A stretch of DNA of 64,000 nucleotides from an uncultured Muribaculaceae bacterium (GCA_910576775.1 CAJTJV010000002.1:62001-126000); one strand, 5' to 3'; positions 1-8,983 are shown, numbered from the stretch's first letter. Program-made: numbers and translations. The notes: generated by a model from the sequence alone, not told the origin.

Positions 1-1053
1 ATAAAAAGATTTTTAGGATTTCTGATATTTGTTGGCTTTCTGGCTTTTTTCACGCCGAGAGCGACGGCAATTTCTTTTAATCTTGATTCTATTGCGACCT
101 GGGGCAAATTCCCACGGTTCTGTGTGAATACCTATCGTTGGGGAGACAAGTTTTTTAACGGTTACGATACGACCTATGTAAAGTCGACCAACTATAAGTT
201 CAACGTAAAACTGACTACTGACAGCTGGCTTGACGGATATCGTTTTATTCTTCCGAACGATACCCGTATATTTATGCGTTCCGACCCATCGACATCTGCC
301 GGTCTCTATCTTACATATCTGGCTGTTTCTGTAGGCTATGATATCAATTTCAGCAAAATTTTTGGAGGTGTCGACCGTTCGCGACAGCGTTTTCGCTTCG
401 GATTCAACTGTATGCTCTTTGCGGCTGAGGCATATCTGATAAAGAACGATATCGGAACAACAATAAAGCAATTTGGAACCAAAGGCAGTCCTACTGATCT
501 GCAGATACCGTTTGATGGTATAAATAATGAGACCTGGGGACTCGATGCTTATTATTTCTTTACTCACAAAAGATATTCAGAGGCTGCTTCGTTCAATTTC
601 AGTCGCGTGCAGACGCGAAGTCACGGCTCGTTTTATACCGGTTTTTCAATTTATAATCAGAAATTGGATTTCGATTTTTCAACGCTTCCGGATGCCTATA
701 AGTCAATGTTGCCGAAAGATTGGCCGAGCGAGCGGTATCAGGTGAATACGCATAATTATGCGATACGTCTCGGTTATGGATATAACTGGGTATTCGCTCC
801 TAAATGGGTGTTCGGCATCAGTGAATCTCCTATAATCGGTGTGCGCAAAGGTTTTGTAAACAGTGATATTGAAAAGGTATCGATGTCACTTTACAACCGG
901 TTGAAGATATCAACAGTATGGAACAGCGGGCGCCTTTTCTTTGGTGTTGTCGGCAAGTTTGACATTGCAATAGTCAACGACCAGCGCACTACCTATGCCG
1001 GTGGCGTGCTCAGTGGCGAAGCTGTGTTCGGATACCGTTTCAATCTCTGGTGA
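1..1053 (+). CDS. DUF4421 family outer-membrane-like protein, 5' partial
   Basis: The frame is open from base 1, so the start codon lies left of the window; about 350 residues are visible. The first visible residues (IKRFLGFLIFVGFLAFF) look like the core of a signal peptide. From about residue 50 the YDTTYVK stretch and the many aromatic, alternating strands resemble DUF4421, a Bacteroidetes family of unknown function. The protein ends on FNLW, and a terminal aromatic residue is typical of outer-membrane beta-barrels. I infer an exported, probably barrel-forming protein; no enzymatic motif is seen. A GTG at 124 is an internal codon, because starting there would discard the export signal. The gene converges with a small minus-strand ORF 25 bases away. 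Confidence 0.75.
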   Translation: MKRFLGFLIFVGFLAFFTPRATAISFNLDSIATWGKFPRFCVNTYRWGDKFFNGYDTTYVKSTNYKFNVKLTTDSWLDGYRFILPNDTRIFMRSDPSTSAGLYLTYLAVSVGYDINFSKIFGGVDRSRQRFRFGFNCMLFAAEAYLIKNDIGTTIKQFGTKGSPTDLQIPFDGINNETWGLDAYYFFTHKRYSEAASFNFSRVQTRSHGSFYTGFSIYNQKLDFDFSTLPDAYKSMLPKDWPSERYQVNTHNYAIRLGYGYNWVFAPKWVFGISESPIIGVRKGFVNSDIEKVSMSLYNRLKISTVWNSGRLFFGVVGKFDIAIVNDQRTTYAGGVLSGEAVFGYRFNLW

Positions 1054-1078
1054 AATCAGAGACTTTTTAATCTTGGAC

Positions 1079-1261
1079 TTAGGGGGATTGGATGTCCTGT
1101 ATTTCTTCTTCAGTGTCGTTGCTGTCGAACGATTTCAACAGTAGTTCATACATTTCTTTGTCTACGGTGCGCGACGGTATAGCGCATGGAATATCGTTAT
1201 AGCGCTTGTCGAAATGGATAACCGGTTCGGAAATTGTGATGCAGTAATTGTCGTTAAACAT
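1079..1261 (-). CDS. small hypothetical protein (60 aa)
   Basis: Minus-strand ORF starting at MFNDNYCIT. The longer frame to 1318 would run into the guaA terminator hairpin, so the internal ATG at 1261 is preferred. The product is soluble and acidic at its C-terminus (DSNDTEEEIQD), with no signal peptide or membrane segment. I do not recognise a family. It lies just beyond the terminator of guaA on the same strand, so expression would need read-through or a promoter inside the hairpin region; I see no good -7 box. It may be a real small gene or a chance frame. Confidence 0.4.
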   Translation of the reverse strand: MFNDNYCITISEPVIHFDKRYNDIPCAIPSRTVDKEMYELLLKSFDSNDTEEEIQDIQSP

Positions 1262-1285
1262 GATATTAGATTTTTTATACAGCAA

Positions 1286-1334
1286 AAATATTACCGGCGG
1301 TGTGCAAATAAAATGCACACCGCCGGTAATATTT
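1286..1334 (-). terminator. 21-bp perfect inverted repeat, guaA terminator
   Basis: Arms 1286-1306 and 1314-1334 are perfectly complementary over 21 bases around a 7-base A/T loop. Read on the minus strand the stem is followed by a short T-run (ATTTTTGC). It starts 50 bases after the guaA stop codon, which fits an intrinsic terminator. The stem is much longer than usual for that job. Confidence 0.8.
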
Positions 1335-1384
1335 ATTAATTACAAATTTGAATTGCCGACGCTTAATTTACAGAAGAGGGACAA

Positions 1385-2923
1385 TCATTCCCACTCGATA
1401 GTTGCCGGTGGTTTGGAAGATATGTCGTAACATACACGGTTGACACCGCGAACTTTGTTGATGATTTCGTTGCTTACTCCTGCGAGGAATTCATAGGGAA
1501 GATGTGCCCAGTCGGCCGTCATGGCATCGGTAGACGTCACGGCGCGGAGTGCCACCGCATTCTCATAAGTGCGTTCGTCGCCCATGACGCCCACACTCTG
1601 TACCGGCAGGAGGATTGCTCCGGCCTGCCATACCTTATTGTATAGCCCGCTGTCACGTAATCCTTTGATGAAGATGTGATCTGCGCGTTGAAGGATGGCA
1701 ACCTTTTCCGGGGTGATATCGCCGAGGATGCGTACAGCAAGACCGGGGCCGGGGAAGGGGTGGCGGTCTATCAGGTGTTCGGGGATTCCAAGCGCACGGC
1801 CTACGGCGCGTACTTCATCCTTAAAAAGGAGACGCAGAGGTTCGCAGAGACGTAGGTTCATGCGTTCCGGCAGTCCGCCTACATTGTGGTGGCTCTTGAT
1901 GGTTGTTCCGGTTATTGATAGAGATTCAATGCAGTCGGGATAGATAGTGCCTTGCGCAAGCCATCGCACACCATCGATTTTTGATGCTTCCTCGTCGAAA
2001 ACTTTTATGAAATCGGCACCGATTATCTTACGCTTGCGCTCGGGGTCGGTGACGCCGGAGAGGTCGGAGAAGAAGCGTTTGGAGGCGTCAACGCCAATTA
2101 CGTTTAACCCTAAATCTTTGTATGCGGCGAGTACATCCTCAAATTCGTGGTAGCGGAGCATGCCATGATCAACGAAGATACATGTTAGGCGGTCGCCGAT
2201 GGCGCGGTTGAGAAGCACAGCGGCTACCGATGAATCAACACCGCCACTGAGGCCGAGGACTACTTTGTCGTCGCCGAGTGTGGCACGAAGGTCGGCTACA
2301 GTGGTCTCGATAAATGATTCAGGGCTCCAGGAGCAATCAGCTCCACATATTCCAACTGTGAAATTGCGCAGAAGCTGCATCCCGCATTCAGAATGGTAAA
2401 CTTCAGGATGGAACTGAACTCCCCATACAGGCATTGAATCACTTTGGAACGCCGCGAAATTAACATCGGCTGTGGATGCTACTTTGTGGAACCCGGAGGG
2501 TAGGGCGGTGATGGTATCTCCGTGGCTCATCCAAATCTGTTCTCCAACCTTTATGTCGGCGAACAGCGGACATTCTGCCTCGATGCTTGCAAGGCGGGCG
2601 CGGCCATATTCACGCGACGGAGCCGGTTCTACATTGCCACCAAGTTCGTAGGCCATAAGTTGTGCGCCATAGCAGATGCCGAGAACAGGTACGGATCCAA
2701 GCAATTTTTTGAGGTCTATTTTAAAAGCTTTGTTGTCGTATACCGACAGAGGGCTGCCGGATAGAATTACACCGATGATGTTTTCTTCCTTTTCTTTACC
2801 GAAAGGATACTTGTTATAGGGGATAATCTCGCTGTATATTCCCAGTTCGCGCACACGGCGGCCTATAAGCTGGGTTGTCTGCGAGCCGAAATCGAGGATG
2901 ACTATTTTCTGATGCATGTGCAA
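1385..2923 (-). CDS. guaA: GMP synthase (glutamine-hydrolysing)
   Basis: Converts XMP to GMP using glutamine and ATP, the last step of guanine nucleotide synthesis in the cytosol. The 512-residue length is normal. Residues 6-190 form the class I glutamine amidotransferase domain, with nucleophile Cys84 in GICYGAQ and the His-Glu pair in QFHPEVYH. The ATP-pyrophosphatase P-loop LSGGVDSS follows near residue 225, and the C-terminal dimerisation domain ends in the conserved DISSKPPATIEWE. Met1 and Met3 are both possible starts. A -7 box lies just upstream at 2938-2945, giving a leader of only about 10 bases. It is transcribed alone and ends at the 1286-1334 hairpin. Confidence 0.97.
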   Translation of the reverse strand: MHMHQKIVILDFGSQTTQLIGRRVRELGIYSEIIPYNKYPFGKEKEENIIGVILSGSPLSVYDNKAFKIDLKKLLGSVPVLGICYGAQLMAYELGGNVEPAPSREYGRARLASIEAECPLFADIKVGEQIWMSHGDTITALPSGFHKVASTADVNFAAFQSDSMPVWGVQFHPEVYHSECGMQLLRNFTVGICGADCSWSPESFIETTVADLRATLGDDKVVLGLSGGVDSSVAAVLLNRAIGDRLTCIFVDHGMLRYHEFEDVLAAYKDLGLNVIGVDASKRFFSDLSGVTDPERKRKIIGADFIKVFDEEASKIDGVRWLAQGTIYPDCIESLSITGTTIKSHHNVGGLPERMNLRLCEPLRLLFKDEVRAVGRALGIPEHLIDRHPFPGPGLAVRILGDITPEKVAILQRADHIFIKGLRDSGLYNKVWQAGAILLPVQSVGVMGDERTYENAVALRAVTSTDAMTADWAHLPYEFLAGVSNEIINKVRGVNRVCYDISSKPPATIEWE

Positions 2924-2937
2924 TGTTGTTTGTACTG

Positions 2938-2945
2938 CAAAGTTA
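2938..2945 (-). promoter_or_regulatory. guaA promoter, -7 box
   Basis: On the minus strand this reads TAACTTTG, matching the Bacteroidetes -7 consensus TAnnTTTG, and lies 14 bases before the guaA start. The -33 element is weak. It is back to back with the tRNA-Leu promoter. Confidence 0.65.
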
Positions 2946-2975
2946 CGAAAAATTTGGTAAATTCAGATGCGAAAG

Positions 2976-3006
2976 TTTGAATACTGCGAAATAATCTTTA
3001 ACTTTG
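2976..3006 (+). promoter_or_regulatory. tRNA-Leu promoter (-33/-7)
   Basis: TTTG at 2976-2979, a 19-base spacer, then TAACTTTG at 2999-3006: a full match to the Bacteroidetes sigma factor consensus. The tRNA begins 11 bases later. Confidence 0.8.
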
Positions 3007-3016
3007 CACCGCAAAA

Positions 3017-3097
3017 GCGCAAGTGGCGTAATGGTAGCCGCGATAGACTTAGGATCTATTGTCTTCGGGCGTGGGGGTTCGAGTCCCCCCTTGCGCA
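3017..3097 (+). tRNA. tRNA-Leu (anticodon TAG)
   Basis: A complete class II tRNA folds by eye. The acceptor arm pairs GCGCAAG with CTTGCGC, the anticodon stem ATAGA/TCTAT carries loop CTTAGGA (anticodon TAG, reading CUA leucine codons), a 13-base variable arm follows, and the T arm is GGGGG-TTCGAGT-CCCCC. The 3' CCA is not encoded. It has its own promoter and terminator. Confidence 0.95.
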
Positions 3098-3102
3098 CTC
3101 AG

Positions 3103-3140
3103 AGCACTCTTGGACTGATTGAGTTTAAGAGTGCTTTTTT
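3103..3140 (+). terminator. terminator after tRNA-Leu
   Basis: The stem AGCACTCTT (3103-3111) pairs with AAGAGTGCT (3127-3135) and is followed by a run of six T. It starts five bases after the tRNA. Confidence 0.85.
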
Positions 3141-3369
3141 GTTTCGATTTTTTTCTACATCAGTCTTGCCGGTATCCAGGCAATCGCTCGAGTCTATTTC
3201 TGGGGTTGTCCATATCAAGGTTGTCGGATAAATTCATCTGCGATCGGAGAATGTAAATTCCATGCCTATGTGTGAGAAGGCTTTTAACAAATGTCAAAAG
3301 CTATGTGTTGCTGAACTTACCGGGTGTTGGTGCGTTTCTTTATTGTAATCATTAAATAAAAGACGCATC

Positions 3370-3948
3370 ATGATCTACGAACAACCACAATTGCCATACG
3401 CTGAGGACGCTCTCGAACCTGTTATCAGCAAGCGTACCGTTGAATTCCACTATGGAAAGCATGAAAAAGCGTATATAGATAATCTTAATCGCCTTATTAA
3501 AGGTACCGAATATGAAGATATGGAGCTTGAGGAAATTATAGCCAAAGCTGAAGGCGCGATTTTCAACAACGCGTCCCAGGCCTGGAACCACATCTTCTAT
3601 TTCTTTACGTTTTCTCCCGATGGTAGTCGTGAGCCTAAAGGAAACCTCAGGTCTGCCATCGACCGCGATTTCGGTTCTTTGGAGAAATTCAAAAAAGCAT
3701 TTATCGATGCCGGTGTTGGCCTTTTCGGATCCGGTTGGGTATGGCTGTCGCGCGACGAAGCGGGCAAGCTCTTTATTACGCAGGGACCGAATGCCGGGAA
3801 TCCTTTGACAGCCGGTCTGACGCCACTCCTTACATTTGATGTGTGGGAGCATGCATATTATCTCGATTATCAGAACCGTCGAGCCGATGCCCTTGAGAAA
3901 CTATGGGACATTGTCGATTGGGATGTCGTCGAGGATCGATATGAATGA
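3370..3948 (+). CDS. sodB: superoxide dismutase, Fe/Mn family (Fe-type features)
   Basis: Dismutates superoxide to peroxide and oxygen in the cytosol; it belongs to the oxidative stress defence of anaerobes. At 192 residues it has the usual length. Metal ligands visible are His27, His74 (AWNHIFYF) and the Asp/His of the DVWEHAYY motif. Gln70 in NNASQAWNH sits where iron-type enzymes carry their outer-sphere glutamine, so Fe or cambialistic use is more likely than strict Mn use. It is monocistronic, with its own terminator at about 4000-4030. The 270 bases upstream contain the tRNA-Leu terminator and no clear TAnnTTTG box. Confidence 0.95.
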   Translation: MIYEQPQLPYAEDALEPVISKRTVEFHYGKHEKAYIDNLNRLIKGTEYEDMELEEIIAKAEGAIFNNASQAWNHIFYFFTFSPDGSREPKGNLRSAIDRDFGSLEKFKKAFIDAGVGLFGSGWVWLSRDEAGKLFITQGPNAGNPLTAGLTPLLTFDVWEHAYYLDYQNRRADALEKLWDIVDWDVVEDRYE

Positions 3949-3999
3949 TAATCAAAATGGAAGCACTTTAATATAAGCATAATGTGATGAATGGAAAGG

Positions 4000-4030
4000 G
4001 AGGTACCTGTGAAGGCACCTCTTTTTCTTT
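4000..4030 (+). terminator. terminator after superoxide dismutase gene
   Basis: GAGGTACC (4000-4007) pairs with GGCACCTC (4014-4021) with one A-C mismatch, followed by a T-rich tract. It lies 50 bases after the stop codon. Confidence 0.7.
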
Positions 4031-4181
4031 TTCATTTTTGTCACGGAGAAGCGACAAAATGTCAGTTAATGGCATTGGCATCGAGATTGCATATAAACAA
4101 ATGAACGTTATCAAAACCAAAGGACGATTTCACTTGTTAAACTAATTGAATTAACACGAAAACATTCAACTATTCCATAAT

Positions 4182-6773
4182 ATGAATTTCAATAATTTCA
4201 CCATCAAATCGCAGGAGGCTATTCAAAAAGCCGTCGATATCACCCGAGGTGCAGGTGCTCAGGCTATAGAGCCGGTGTGTCTGCTAAAAGGTGTCATTGA
4301 GGAAGGCGAGACAGTGGTAAATTTTATTTTCCAGAAAATCGGCGCCAATCCGGCTGTGGTACAGCGTCAGGTTGACGCCCAGGTTGCGTCCCTTCCGCAT
4401 GTCTCCGGTTCTGAGCCATATCTTAGTCGCACCTCGAATGATGTGCTCCAGAAAGCTCTCGATATTTCCGGCAAGATGGGCGACCAATATGTCACTCTCG
4501 AGGCCATGCTCCAGGCTATATTCGAGGTGGATTCCCCTGCCTCTACCATATTAAAGGATGTCGGGCTTACCAAAAATGATTTGAAAGCAGCTATTGAAGA
4601 GCTACGCAAAGGTAAAAAGGCTACCGACCAAGGTGCTGAGGAAACTTACAACGCACTATCGAAATATGCTGTAAACCTCAATGAGCGTGCGCGTGCAGGC
4701 AAGTTGGATCCTGTTATTGGCCGAGATGAGGAAATTCGTCGCGTGCTCCAGATTCTGAGCCGCCGTACAAAGAATAATCCAATGCTTATAGGTGAACCCG
4801 GAACGGGTAAAACGGCGATTGCCGAAGGTCTTGCACATCGCATCGTTCGTGGTGACGTACCGGAAAACCTACGAACAAAGCAGATATATTCGCTTGATAT
4901 GGGCGCACTTGTCGCCGGAGCGAAATACAAAGGCGAGTTTGAAGAGCGTCTTAAAGCCATCGTCAATGAAGTCACCTCCGCCGACGGAGAGATAATTCTT
5001 TTTATCGACGAGATACATACCCTTGTGGGTGCCGGCAAAGGCGAGGGCGCGATGGATGCCGCGAACATTCTCAAGCCTGCTCTTGCCCGCGGCGAGCTAC
5101 GTTCCATAGGCGCTACTACTCTCGATGAGTATCAGAAATATTTCGAGAAGGATAAAGCTCTTGAACGACGATTCCAAAAAGTTATGGTGAATGAGCCGGA
5201 CGAAACGTCTGCCATTGCCATTCTACGCGGTCTTAAAGAACGTTATGAGAATCACCATAAGGTACGCATCAAAGACGAGGCTATAGTAGCGTCCGTGCAG
5301 CTTTCGGAGCGCTATATCACCGACCGCTTTCTGCCGGACAAGGCTATCGATCTTGTTGACGAAGCAGCGTCGAAACTTAAACTTGAAATTGACAGTGTCC
5401 CTCAGGCTCTCGACGATATCACCCGTCAGATAGCTCAGAAAGAGATTGAACGTGAGGCTATCAAACGCGAGGGTATGGATGAGCGTGTCAAGCAGATTGA
5501 GCGCGAGATTGCCGAGCTTCGCGAGGAAGAAAAGGAATATTCAGCCAAATGGAAGGCCGAACGGGAACTTATAAGCCGCATCCAGCAGGCAAAAATAGAA
5601 ATAGAACAGCTTAATTTTCAGGCTGAACAGGCTGAGCGCCAGGGTGACTACGCCAAGGTTGCCGAAATCCGCTATTCCAAGATTGCCGAACAGGAAAAGC
5701 TTATAACTGATACTCAGGAACAGCTTAAAATGATGCAGGGCGAGAAAGCGCTGATCAAAGAAGAGGTCGATGCTGAGGATATCGCCGATGTCGTATCGCG
5801 CTGGACCGGAATTCCTGTGAACAAGATGGTGCAGAGCGAAAAGGAAAAACTTCTGCATCTGGAATCCGAGCTTCACGACCGTGTAATCGGCCAGGATGAC
5901 GCCATAAGGGCTATCGCAGATGCCGTGCGCCGCAGTCGTGCCGGTCTCAACGACCCCAAACGTCCTATAGGCAGTTTTATTTTCCTCGGCACTACCGGTG
6001 TGGGCAAGACAGAGCTTGCAAAGGCGCTTGCAGAATATCTGTTCGACGACGAAAACATGATGACGCGAATCGATATGAGCGAATATCAGGAGAAACATTC
6101 CGTATCGCGACTTGTCGGAGCGCCTCCCGGATATGTCGGTTATGACGAAGGTGGGCAGCTTACCGAAGCTGTGCGTCGTAAACCATATTCTGTAGTCCTT
6201 TTCGACGAAATCGAAAAAGCACATCCCGACGTATTCAATATTCTGCTTCAGGTGCTCGATGACGGACGTCTGACAGATAACAAGGGCCGTAATGTCAATT
6301 TCAAGAACACAATAATTATAATGACATCCAACATGGGCTCGCAACTTATTCGTGAGAATTTCTCCAAGATGACGCCTGAGAACCGTGAGGAAACGATTGA
6401 CGCTACAAAGATGGCAGTGCTTGACATGCTCAAGCAGACAATCCGTCCGGAGTTTCTCAACCGTATCGACGAAATTATAATGTTCACGCCTCTAAGCAAA
6501 CCCGAGATTCAGGAAATTGTCGGTCTGCAGATACGTAGCATACAGAAGATGCTCGCATCCAATTCCGGTATCGACCTTCGTATCACTCCGGCGGCACTCG
6601 AATATCTTGCTGACGAAGGTTACGACCCCGAATTCGGCGCACGTCCTGTCAAGCGCGCAATCCATAGGCTTGTGCTAAATCAGCTTTCAAAGGATATACT
6701 TGCCCAGAAAGTAGACCGCTCACATCCCATAATTATTGATAAGGATGGCGACAAGCTGATATTCAAAAACTAA
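4182..6773 (+). CDS. clpB: ATP-dependent disaggregase ClpB
   Basis: Hexameric AAA+ chaperone that resolubilises aggregated proteins together with DnaK. The 863-residue length is standard. Domains in order are: Clp_N repeats (1-150), first AAA+ module with Walker A GEPGTGKT at about 204, a middle coiled coil (about 400-525, very rich in E, K, Q and R), and a second AAA+ module with Walker A GTTGVGKT at about 603, followed by the C-terminal D2-small domain. The second Walker A has Thr where most homologues have Pro. The ClpP-binding loop seen in ClpC is absent, which separates this protein from the Clp ATPase at 31.3-33.8 kb. Upstream (4031-4181) is AT-rich with no clear housekeeping box; heat-shock control is expected for the family but not demonstrated here. 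Confidence 0.97.
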   Translation: MNFNNFTIKSQEAIQKAVDITRGAGAQAIEPVCLLKGVIEEGETVVNFIFQKIGANPAVVQRQVDAQVASLPHVSGSEPYLSRTSNDVLQKALDISGKMGDQYVTLEAMLQAIFEVDSPASTILKDVGLTKNDLKAAIEELRKGKKATDQGAEETYNALSKYAVNLNERARAGKLDPVIGRDEEIRRVLQILSRRTKNNPMLIGEPGTGKTAIAEGLAHRIVRGDVPENLRTKQIYSLDMGALVAGAKYKGEFEERLKAIVNEVTSADGEIILFIDEIHTLVGAGKGEGAMDAANILKPALARGELRSIGATTLDEYQKYFEKDKALERRFQKVMVNEPDETSAIAILRGLKERYENHHKVRIKDEAIVASVQLSERYITDRFLPDKAIDLVDEAASKLKLEIDSVPQALDDITRQIAQKEIEREAIKREGMDERVKQIEREIAELREEEKEYSAKWKAERELISRIQQAKIEIEQLNFQAEQAERQGDYAKVAEIRYSKIAEQEKLITDTQEQLKMMQGEKALIKEEVDAEDIADVVSRWTGIPVNKMVQSEKEKLLHLESELHDRVIGQDDAIRAIADAVRRSRAGLNDPKRPIGSFIFLGTTGVGKTELAKALAEYLFDDENMMTRIDMSEYQEKHSVSRLVGAPPGYVGYDEGGQLTEAVRRKPYSVVLFDEIEKAHPDVFNILLQVLDDGRLTDNKGRNVNFKNTIIIMTSNMGSQLIRENFSKMTPENREETIDATKMAVLDMLKQTIRPEFLNRIDEIIMFTPLSKPEIQEIVGLQIRSIQKMLASNSGIDLRITPAALEYLADEGYDPEFGARPVKRAIHRLVLNQLSKDILAQKVDRSHPIIIDKDGDKLIFKN

Positions 6774-6807
6774 TATTAATATTAACTTATCCAAAACAAA
6801 ATAGAAA

Positions 6808-7287
6808 ATGAAAAAAGTTCTCATTCTCCTTTCTCTCGTTATTCCGGCACTAACTTTTGTGTCGTGCAGCGATGACAATGATCTTCCTGATGTAGATTTC
6901 GACATGACGTTTGAAAATGCAACAGTGGTCGACGGTACTCTTTATGTAGTTCAAGGTCAGGAATTCAAGGTAAGCACCATTACTGTTACCAACAACGAAA
7001 CAGGAAAGCCGGCGGCACTTACAGCTGCGAACTATTATTGGGATTACCTCTATGTAGGCACATCGGTGCAGCCTCCTTATACTTTCGAATTTGAGGTATC
7101 GGAAACTATGCCTGTCGGACGTCACATACTGGAAGTGGAAGGCACCCTTATCGCTCTCGACAAATCGCCGGCCTTTGCTTTAATCTCGAATGATGTAATG
7201 GTAGTGGCAAGTGCCGATGATATTCCCCAAGCTACAGGCCCTGCAAAGATACATGCAAAAGCGACCGTAAGCGATACCTCCAAGTAA
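6808..7287 (+). CDS. small lipoprotein of unknown function
   Basis: 159 residues with a clear lipoprotein signal: basic MKK, a hydrophobic core, and lipobox FVSC with Cys20, followed by an acidic stretch (SDDNDLPDVDFD). The rest looks all-beta, and phrases such as PVGRHILEVEG resemble Ig-like or bacterial cadherin-type folds; no catalytic motif is seen. Acidic residues after the Cys are compatible with surface export of Bacteroidetes lipoproteins, but this is inference. It follows clpB by 34 bases with no terminator between them, so it may share the clpB transcript. A terminator follows at 7311. Confidence 0.75.
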   Translation: MKKVLILLSLVIPALTFVSCSDDNDLPDVDFDMTFENATVVDGTLYVVQGQEFKVSTITVTNNETGKPAALTAANYYWDYLYVGTSVQPPYTFEFEVSETMPVGRHILEVEGTLIALDKSPAFALISNDVMVVASADDIPQATGPAKIHAKATVSDTSK

Positions 7288-7310
7288 TATTTCATAACAA
7301 ATCCCTCGGA

Positions 7311-7337
7311 AAGCCGGCTTTACAGTCGGCTTTTTTT
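7311..7337 (+). terminator. terminator after lipoprotein gene
   Basis: AAGCCG (7311-7316) pairs with CGGCTT (7326-7331), followed by seven T. It separates the clpB/lipoprotein unit from the next promoter. Confidence 0.8.
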
Positions 7338-7371
7338 ATGTTTTATCATTTCTTATTATTATAAAAATCGC

Positions 7372-7379
7372 TATCTTTG
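7372..7379 (+). promoter_or_regulatory. promoter -7 box for GH109-like gene
   Basis: TATCTTTG matches TAnnTTTG exactly. It is 36 bases upstream of the ATG at 7416, which supports that start over the longer frame beginning at 7377 inside the box. Confidence 0.7.
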
Positions 7380-7415
7380 TGGCATAAACCATTAATCATA
7401 CGTATAATTATTCCC

Positions 7416-8864
7416 ATGAAAGGACTTAAATCATTTCTTACTCTTTCTGCATGCGGACTCTTGGTTATTGCATCACAATCGTGTGGCAGGCAGAACAATG
7501 TTCCCGAACTGAAATCGCCCGATGGCACAGAACTTACTGTGGATGCCGAGACCGGGCTTATCAAGACTCCTGTACCGGCGCGTGCCGAAGGGCAGGAAGA
7601 TGTAATTGCTCTCCGTCTTGATCCTATGGATAGTGTTCGAGTGGGATTTATAGGCCAGGGAATGCGAGGCCCCGACGCAGTGTACCGCTTTGCCAACATT
7701 GACAGAACATCAGTAAAAGCACTATGTGACAAACATGCCGACCGGCTTGCCTCCGGCCAGAAACATCTTGCCGATGCAGGGCGTCCGAAAGCCGATGAAT
7801 ACGTAGGTGAGGAATCCTGGAAAGAGCTTTGTGAGCGCCCGGATATCGATTTGGTATATATCGCCACGAACTGGCAGAATCATGTGCCGATGGCCGTGTA
7901 TGCGATGGAACATGGTAAAAACGTGGCAATTGAAGTGCCTGCCGCCATGAATCTTGAAGAGTGCTGGAAGCTTGTAGATACGGCTGAAAAGACCCGCAAG
8001 CACTGTATGATGCTTGAGAATTGTGTTTACGACTTTTTCGAACTTACTACGCTAAACATGGCTCAGCAAGGATTGTTCGGCGATATCGTTCATGTGGAAG
8101 GCGCATATATCCACAATCTCGACGAATACTGGAACGAATATGAAGGCAACTGGCGTCTGGATTTCAATGAGAAACATCGCGGTGACGTATATGCCACACA
8201 CGGCATGGGGCCGGCATGTCAGCTGATAGATATTCACCGTGGCAACAAAATGGATTATATCGTTTCGATGGATTCTAAAGCCATCAACGGTCCTAAAGCA
8301 GTGGCCAAGCAAGGACGCGACGGTTCCAATTTTCAAAATGCCGACCACACTATGAGCATGATTCAGACGGCGAATGGTCAGACAATGCATATCCAGCATG
8401 ATGTTCTTACTCCACGTCCTTACAGCCGTATGTATCAGCTTACAGGTACCGAAGGCTTTGCAAACAAATATCCAATGGAAGGATATGCTTTCAGAGAAAT
8501 AAAAGACAGTATCGGTGTACCTGATCACGAAAATCTTAATGCGCATGATTTCGTTCCCGAAAATGTCAAGGTTTCATTGATGGAGAAATACAAGCATCCG
8601 ATTCAGATAGAGACAGAAGAAACGGCGCGCAAAGTAGGTGGACATGGAGGTATGGATTATATAATGGATTACCGTCTTGTTTACTGTCTGTTGAACGGGC
8701 TTCCGCTTGACGAGGATGTATATGACGCTGCCGAATGGTCTTCACTTGGTGAACTTAGCCGCATATCTCTTGCCAATAACAGCGCGCCTGTAGAGGTTCC
8801 TGACTTTACGCGCGGAGCATGGAAAAAGCTTGACGGTTATCATCATTTCATGAAGGGTGAATAA
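7416..8864 (+). CDS. Gfo/Idh/MocA oxidoreductase, GH109-like, exported
   Basis: 482 residues from the ATG that follows the promoter. An N-terminal hydrophobic segment ends at SQSC (Cys23), a non-ideal lipobox. A Rossmann fold follows (VGFIGQGMRG, dinucleotide binding), then the EVPAA, LENCVY and THGMGP motifs typical of CAZy family GH109. Family members use bound NAD to cleave alpha-N-acetylgalactosamine by an oxidation-elimination route, and many Bacteroidetes carry periplasmic copies. Substrate here is unknown; mucin-type glycans are a reasonable guess for a gut organism. No polysaccharide-locus neighbours (SusC/SusD) are present, so it is a stand-alone gene with its own promoter and terminator. 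The other option is a non-glycosidase dehydrogenase of the same superfamily. Confidence 0.88.
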   Translation: MKGLKSFLTLSACGLLVIASQSCGRQNNVPELKSPDGTELTVDAETGLIKTPVPARAEGQEDVIALRLDPMDSVRVGFIGQGMRGPDAVYRFANIDRTSVKALCDKHADRLASGQKHLADAGRPKADEYVGEESWKELCERPDIDLVYIATNWQNHVPMAVYAMEHGKNVAIEVPAAMNLEECWKLVDTAEKTRKHCMMLENCVYDFFELTTLNMAQQGLFGDIVHVEGAYIHNLDEYWNEYEGNWRLDFNEKHRGDVYATHGMGPACQLIDIHRGNKMDYIVSMDSKAINGPKAVAKQGRDGSNFQNADHTMSMIQTANGQTMHIQHDVLTPRPYSRMYQLTGTEGFANKYPMEGYAFREIKDSIGVPDHENLNAHDFVPENVKVSLMEKYKHPIQIETEETARKVGGHGGMDYIMDYRLVYCLLNGLPLDEDVYDAAEWSSLGELSRISLANNSAPVEVPDFTRGAWKKLDGYHHFMKGE

Positions 8865-8881
8865 CTGTTTGATTCATAGAA

Positions 8882-8920
8882 GAAAAAGCGCCGCGAAAGC
8901 ATTGCTGTCGGCGCTTTTTC
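8882..8920 (+). terminator. terminator after GH109-like gene
   Basis: GAAAAAGCGCCG (8882-8893) pairs perfectly with CGGCGCTTTTTC (8909-8920), and the stem itself supplies the T-run. Confidence 0.85.
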
Positions 8921-8952
8921 TTTAATTTTGCCGTTAAACAGTGTTAACATGC

Positions 8953-8983
8953 TTGCATGTAATGGCAGAAAGTACTAATTTTG
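8953..8983 (+). promoter_or_regulatory. tRNA-fMet promoter (-33/-7)
   Basis: TTG at 8953-8955, a 20-base spacer and TAATTTTG at 8976-8983. The tRNA starts 18 bases later. A second TAATTTTG at 8923-8930 lies on the terminator flank and may be a second start site. Confidence 0.65.

Noticed and set aside
3004..3231. 75-codon plus-strand ORF
   Set aside because: It covers tRNA-Leu and its terminator; the frame is a by-product of the tRNA sequence.
5541..6344. 267-codon minus-strand ORF opposite clpB
   Set aside because: It is antisense to highly conserved ClpB sequence, with biased composition and no family likeness or promoter.
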